Assembly: GCA_044341025.1 (NCBI GenBank)
Contig: JBIISM010000001.1
Location: 62,001-126,000, forward strand
Source: JABMMZ01 sp044341025
GTDB lineage: Bacteria > Bacteroidota > Bacteroidia > NS11-12g > UBA955
DNA length: 64,000 bases
Reading direction: 5' to 3'
Below are positions 60,703 through 64,000 of this stretch, one piece after another; the first letter of the stretch is position 1; each line of letters starts with the position of its first letter. A program made the position numbers and the translations under genes. Under the pieces are notes generated by a model, which saw nothing but the letters and a program-made list of their open reading frames with translations, was not told where the DNA came from and searched no databases.

Positions 60703-62217
60703 TTATCTCATTTTTTTGTTTTTCTTTCCAATACCACTTGAAGGAAGTACTTTGTTTCGTTTGCTGCTGTTTCCAATTGGAGAACCAATTCTAATCATAG
60801 CGCAACGGAAACCAATGGTAGAAGTAGATAAGTTCTCATCCAACCATCTGCGGGTACCAGGGCTCATCCAATACGCTCTATCGTTCCAAGATCCACCTTT
60901 GTAAACGCGAGCTTTGTCATTGATTAAGGTTGTTATACCATATTCATACTGTTGCTCTTCGTTGTTGTATGTGGTCGCATCTTTGTAACCAATGTTATCA
61001 GATACTTTGTAGTTTCTTCTGTTGATATTTTGAGATTCTTTTACAGGTTCGAATACCAAACGGCCTAAAGAGTCTTTTTCAGAGATTTCACCATACTCAT
61101 CCAATTGAACTTGAGTGAACACGTTGCCACGGAAGGTATTGAAATCATCCATATCTTCTAAAGACAATGGACGGTATACGTCTTTTACCCACTCGCTAAC
61201 GTTGCCAGCCATGTTGTATAAACCGTAATCGTTAGGCCAGTATGAGAAAACAGGAGTGGTTATGAAACCAGCATCGTTTAATTGAGACGCTATACCACCT
61301 TGGTCTCCCTTGTCTCTTTTAAAGTTGGCCATGATTTTACCTCTATCTTTTTCTTTACCATGAGACATTCTAACACTTAAGTCGTTCCAAGCGTATATTC
61401 TTTTCTCATCCGTGTTTTCAAATTGAGAATTACCAATTGCACCTTGAGCAGCATATTCCCATTCAGCTTCAGTTGGAAGTCTATACTCTGGCAATAAAAT
61501 ACCATCTTTTACAGCCACATCTCTTTTGCCTTTTTTGGTTCTGTAATCCCTCATCATGCCTTTACTCTTTTTACGGGTAGCAGGATCGTATTGGTTAGCC
61601 AAATATGTTTTGCTGTTAAAGTTGTCTGCATCTACAACACGTTTGTCAACGTATGGGTGTATTTTTTCCCTGTCAAGAATCATCTCGTTTACACGGTCAG
61701 TTCTCCAATCTGCGAATGCAGTTGCTTGCAACCAACTTACACCAACTACTGGATAGTCTTTGTAAGCAGGGTGACGGAAGTAATATTCTACGTATGGCTC
61801 GTTAAATGCCAATCTGTTTCTCCAACATAAGGTATCTGGCAAAGCTTGTTTGTATACTTCTGGGTAGGTAATGAAAACCTTTTGCAACCAATAAACATAC
61901 TCACCATATTGTAAGTTGCTTATTTCTGCTTCATCCATATAGAATGAGTTAACGGTTACTTTTCTTTCTATACTGTTGTATTCATATAATACGTCTTGTT
62001 CTGCTGAACCCATAACAAATGCACCAGCTGGAACTAGGACTAATCCTGGACCTGTTTCTTGTCCTTTGTATTTGTGATTCTCAAAACCGCCCCATTTTTT
62101 GCTATTGTAGCCAAACCCTGTGGTTTGTGAACCACCCTTCTTTCCACATGATGGAGCAAGGATTAAAGTAGCTGCGATAACAGTCGATAAGGCAAATAAA
62201 TTTTTTCTTATTTTCAT
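60703..62217 (-). CDS. gldJ: Gliding-motility/T9SS lipoprotein GldJ
   Basis: 504 residues. Lipoprotein signal ending APSC at C24. The rest is a formylglycine-generating-enzyme/sulfatase-modifying-factor fold (LVPAGAFVMGSAEQDV ... YRLPTEAEWEYAAQGA ... VYKGGSWNDRAYW) used here structurally. Features linking it to GldJ rather than its paralogue GldK: the start WGGFENHKYKGQETGPGLV, FRGNVFTQVQ and the basic C-terminal tail (KRNKVLPSSGIGKKNKK). In Flavobacterium johnsoniae gldJ lies next to porU and porV, as porU does here. GldJ is needed for T9SS function and gliding there. Downstream is a terminator, not gldLMN. Confidence 0.9.
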   Translation of the reverse strand: MKIRKNLFALSTVIAATLILAPSCGKKGGSQTTGFGYNSKKWGGFENHKYKGQETGPGLVLVPAGAFVMGSAEQDVLYEYNSIERKVTVNSFYMDEAEISNLQYGEYVYWLQKVFITYPEVYKQALPDTLCWRNRLAFNEPYVEYYFRHPAYKDYPVVGVSWLQATAFADWRTDRVNEMILDREKIHPYVDKRVVDADNFNSKTYLANQYDPATRKKSKGMMRDYRTKKGKRDVAVKDGILLPEYRLPTEAEWEYAAQGAIGNSQFENTDEKRIYAWNDLSVRMSHGKEKDRGKIMANFKRDKGDQGGIASQLNDAGFITTPVFSYWPNDYGLYNMAGNVSEWVKDVYRPLSLEDMDDFNTFRGNVFTQVQLDEYGEISEKDSLGRLVFEPVKESQNINRRNYKVSDNIGYKDATTYNNEEQQYEYGITTLINDKARVYKGGSWNDRAYWMSPGTRRWLDENLSTSTIGFRCAMIRIGSPIGNSSKRNKVLPSSGIGKKNKKMR

Positions 62218-62250
62218 TTGATCTATTGTGTGTTGGATACTATATTAACT

Positions 62251-62259
62251 GCAAATATG
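62251..62259 (-). promoter_or_regulatory. Candidate -7 element of gldJ
   Basis: CATATTTGC on the minus strand: one mismatch to TAnnTTTG, about 33 bases before the gldJ ATG. gldJ may instead be transcribed from the porP promoter, since the intergenic distance is only 70 bases. Confidence 0.3.
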
Positions 62260-62287
62260 TTATTTTATTGTATGATTACCAAATTTA

Positions 62288-63277
62288 TCAAAAGTCAGGA
62301 CATCTTAAAGGTTTAAATCTTAGAGGTCTGTCTCTTAAACACCAGTCAACAGTAGCGCTGATTTCATGGCTGCCAGGAGCAGCTGAACGCGCTGATGATA
62401 CGGTGATGTCATAACTGTAACCAAATTTGAATCTGTCTTTTCTGAATCCTAGCAACACCATTAAAGCGTCAGAGTTGCCATAGGTTCCTAGGGTTTGTCT
62501 ATACCATAAACCGGTAACGATGGGTCCTTTATTTACATAAAATCCAAAGTTAATTTGTGTGAAATTTTGTTGCATCATAAACAATGCATTTGGAGAAAAA
62601 GTAGCTTGTGAGAATTTTTTTCTATCCAATGGAATTACAACGCCAGCGTGAACAGTATATCTTCTTGGAACGATACCGTCGTTGTTGCTGTAAAACGATT
62701 GAACTGGTTGGGTGATGTTGTGCATCGCAAAACCAGCGTAAAATCTTTCTGAATAGGCCAATAAACCAGCAGCGAAGTTTGGATAAACAACAGATGCATC
62801 AGCGGTAGGCTCTTGCGTTGGCAATACGAAACCTTGGGTTGGGTGGATTTGATCGCCAAATCTCAATTTGCTGTGGTCAATTGACTTGTTTACAAATGAT
62901 GCCTGCAAACCACCTCTCAAAAAGAAATATTTGTTAATGGGCAATACATAAGAATAAACGCCACTCAAAGATGTCGTGGTTAGCAGTCCTGCACCTGCTC
63001 TGTCATATGTCGCCATTAAGCCAATACCACCACCGATTTTATCGTAGTGCTGATCGTAACTTGCGTTGAATGAACGGAAAGTACCTGGCAAACTAGGCCA
63101 TTGGTTTCTGTAATTGATGGACATTCTTCCCGCAGATTGTCTGCCACAAAAAGCTGTACCTGCCATCGCTGGATTGGTATAGACTGGGGCAGCATAGAAC
63201 TGCGTGAATTCTGGGTCCTGAGCATATGCTTGAGCTGTGCATGCAAGACCTATGATTAAACCGTAGATTTTTTTCAT
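62288..63277 (-). CDS. PorP/SprF family outer-membrane protein
   Basis: 329 residues starting at the MKKIYG methionine; a longer frame to 63337 spans the -7 element, so it is rejected (MN at 63283 is also possible). Signal peptide KKIYGLIIGLACTAQAYAQ. The body opens QDPEFTQFYAAPVYTNPAMAGT, the PorP/SprF signature, and continues with alternating strands of an outer-membrane barrel (YRNQWPSLPGTF; FGYSYDITVSS). The C-terminus ends CPDF. PorP/SprF proteins pair with T9SS type B cargo or the PorK/GldK ring. Located between gldJ and the divergent porU. Confidence 0.9.
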   Translation of the reverse strand: MKKIYGLIIGLACTAQAYAQDPEFTQFYAAPVYTNPAMAGTAFCGRQSAGRMSINYRNQWPSLPGTFRSFNASYDQHYDKIGGGIGLMATYDRAGAGLLTTTSLSGVYSYVLPINKYFFLRGGLQASFVNKSIDHSKLRFGDQIHPTQGFVLPTQEPTADASVVYPNFAAGLLAYSERFYAGFAMHNITQPVQSFYSNNDGIVPRRYTVHAGVVIPLDRKKFSQATFSPNALFMMQQNFTQINFGFYVNKGPIVTGLWYRQTLGTYGNSDALMVLLGFRKDRFKFGYSYDITVSSARSAAPGSHEISATVDWCLRDRPLRFKPLRCPDF

Positions 63278-63305
63278 ATTCATTTTGTCGTAAAACGGAT
63301 TTGAA

Positions 63306-63314
63306 GCAAAGATA
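63306..63314 (-). promoter_or_regulatory. -7 element of the porP/sprF-like gene
   Basis: TATCTTTGC on the minus strand, exact; 29 bases from its G to the ATG at 63277. Confidence 0.55.
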
Positions 63315-63389
63315 TTGTCATTTTTTGGTAATTTCATATTTTTTCTACAATTTTTTTTATTGGGCTTCGTTCAAGTGCTAATTAAATCT

Positions 63390-63397
63390 TAATTTTG
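63390..63397 (+). promoter_or_regulatory. -7 element of porU
   Basis: TAATTTTG, exact; nine bases from its G to ATG 63407. Together with the porP box it forms a divergent promoter region of about 130 bases. Confidence 0.5.
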
Positions 63398-63406
63398 TTT
63401 CGCAAA

Positions 63407-64000
63407 ATGTCAAAAATCTCGATCATATTCTTGTTGCTAAGCTCTTTTATACTAAACAATGTTTTTTCACAAAACGTTGCCTCAGAAACAATAAATCATA
63501 TTGATTGGATGCAGTCTAATCCCAATTCTCTGCCTCTGTGTTTCAATTATTCTATTTCGTCACATCAGTTTAATGGCATCAAATTGCCTGCAATTGCACA
63601 AAATTTCAAAACAGATTCTCGCTCAACCTTTGTTTTCTCAGATCTAAAATATGAATTATTAGATGGATTTGAAGGGTACAAATCCACTCAATTGAAAAAC
63701 CTAAAAGGTTCTCAAGAGCCTGTTATTTGGTATTCTTACGAAGGCAGTCAATTGTTCTCCGGGTTTTACATCTGTCCTTTCAAAGAAGACGCCGGAAGAT
63801 ATTACAAGCTTGTGGATTTTAAATACACAATTCAAGCTGGCCCTATTGTTCCACTTTCCACCTTTGCTTCCAGGAAGAGAACACTTACCAATTCTGCATT
63901 GGCCTCTGGAAAATGGTTTAAATTCAGTGTTACCAAAGATGGTTTTTATAAAATCGATGGAGCTGCCCTTCAAAATGCGGGGTTAGATTTGAATGCTGTT
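63407..64000 (+). CDS. porU: Type IX secretion sortase PorU, N-terminal part (cut by window end)
   Basis: 198 residues are visible from ATG 63407. Signal peptide KISIIFLLLSSFILNNVFSQ; then LPLCFNYSISSHQFNG and the beta-domain LASGKWFKFSVTKDGFYKIDGAAL, matching the N-terminal immunoglobulin-like region of PorU (pattern ASGxWxKIxVxxxGIYK). The gingipain-like C25 catalytic domain with Cys/His lies beyond the window. PorU removes the C-terminal sorting domain of T9SS cargo, so the sorting-domain proteins at 606, 4400, 48203 and 52270 are candidate substrates. Neighbouring gldJ supports the call. Confidence 0.85.
   Translation, partial: MSKISIIFLLLSSFILNNVFSQNVASETINHIDWMQSNPNSLPLCFNYSISSHQFNGIKLPAIAQNFKTDSRSTFVFSDLKYELLDGFEGYKSTQLKNLKGSQEPVIWYSYEGSQLFSGFYICPFKEDAGRYYKLVDFKYTIQAGPIVPLSTFASRKRTLTNSALASGKWFKFSVTKDGFYKIDGAALQNAGLDLNAV

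Noticed and set aside
60703..62217. First read as GldK (also an FGE-sulfatase-type lipoprotein) with gldLMN missing
   Set aside because: The N-terminal WGGF segment, the FRGNVF region, the basic tail and the porU neighbour match GldJ better, so the absence of gldLMN downstream is not an anomaly.
1..64000. Search for tRNA, rRNA, CRISPR, insertion sequences, integrases or phage genes
   Set aside because: No cloverleaf-like intergenic sequence, regularly spaced repeats, transposase or recombinase motif was found; intergenic spaces are all under 250 bases.

Overview
The window comes from a member of the phylum Bacteroidota. It is AT-rich and has the Bacteroidota -7 promoter element TAnnTTTG in front of many genes. 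It encodes type IX secretion (T9SS) components (gldJ, a PorP/SprF-like protein, the start of porU) and four proteins with T9SS C-terminal sorting domains. It also has a complete alternative complex III operon, and no Shine-Dalgarno-like leaders are evident. I cannot place it below phylum from sequence alone; the gene content would fit Chitinophagales/Sphingobacteriales-like or deep Flavobacteriales-like lineages.

Layout. 1-500: 5' part of fmt (minus). 606-5299: two secreted T9SS cargo proteins (type B, then type A sorting domains). 5485-14199: actABCDEF, alternative complex III, ended by a hairpin terminator whose T-tract also supplies the -33 box of the next promoter. 14277-21304: heavy-metal efflux cluster: small His-containing protein, a CzcA-type RND pump fused to a TolC-type outer-membrane factor, a lipoprotein adaptor and a CDF exporter. 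21454-27872: DUF2490 protein, thiolase, small lipoprotein, thioesterase-smpB, polA. 27869-35780: surface-glycan block: flippase, GT-B-like protein, C-methyltransferase, GDP-mannose dehydratase-like SDR, two FkbM methyltransferases, GT4. 35766-48143: housekeeping genes (hydrolase, sucA, polyprenyl synthase, pgk, PRTase, inositol-monophosphatase family, gpmI, membrane protein, GT2, TPR protein, comB-like). 48203-54459: four consecutive Omp28-family thioredoxin-fold proteins, two with T9SS sorting domains alternating with two lipoproteins. 54535-60562: purH, uvrC-pabB, DEAD-box helicase. 60703-64000: gldJ and porP/sprF (minus), divergent from porU (plus, cut off by the window end).

Together: the act genes form the quinol:cytochrome c (or oxidase) link of the respiratory chain, though no terminal oxidase gene lies in the window. 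The gldJ/porP/porU block is part of the T9SS, which would export and process the sorting-domain proteins encoded here; the glycan block probably makes a methylated surface polysaccharide. Recurrent architecture is the least expected feature. At twelve genes an exact TAnnTTTG element ends only 4-9 nt before the start codon, suggesting leaderless or nearly leaderless mRNAs, while eleven others have leaders of about 15-40 nt. Seven convergent pairs meet within about 15 nt, several sharing palindromic stop-codon overlaps (TTAA, TAATTA).

No rRNA, tRNA, CRISPR array, insertion sequence or prophage was seen. No gene-free stretch exceeds 300 bases; the longest, 22198-22440, holds only a candidate minus-strand promoter.
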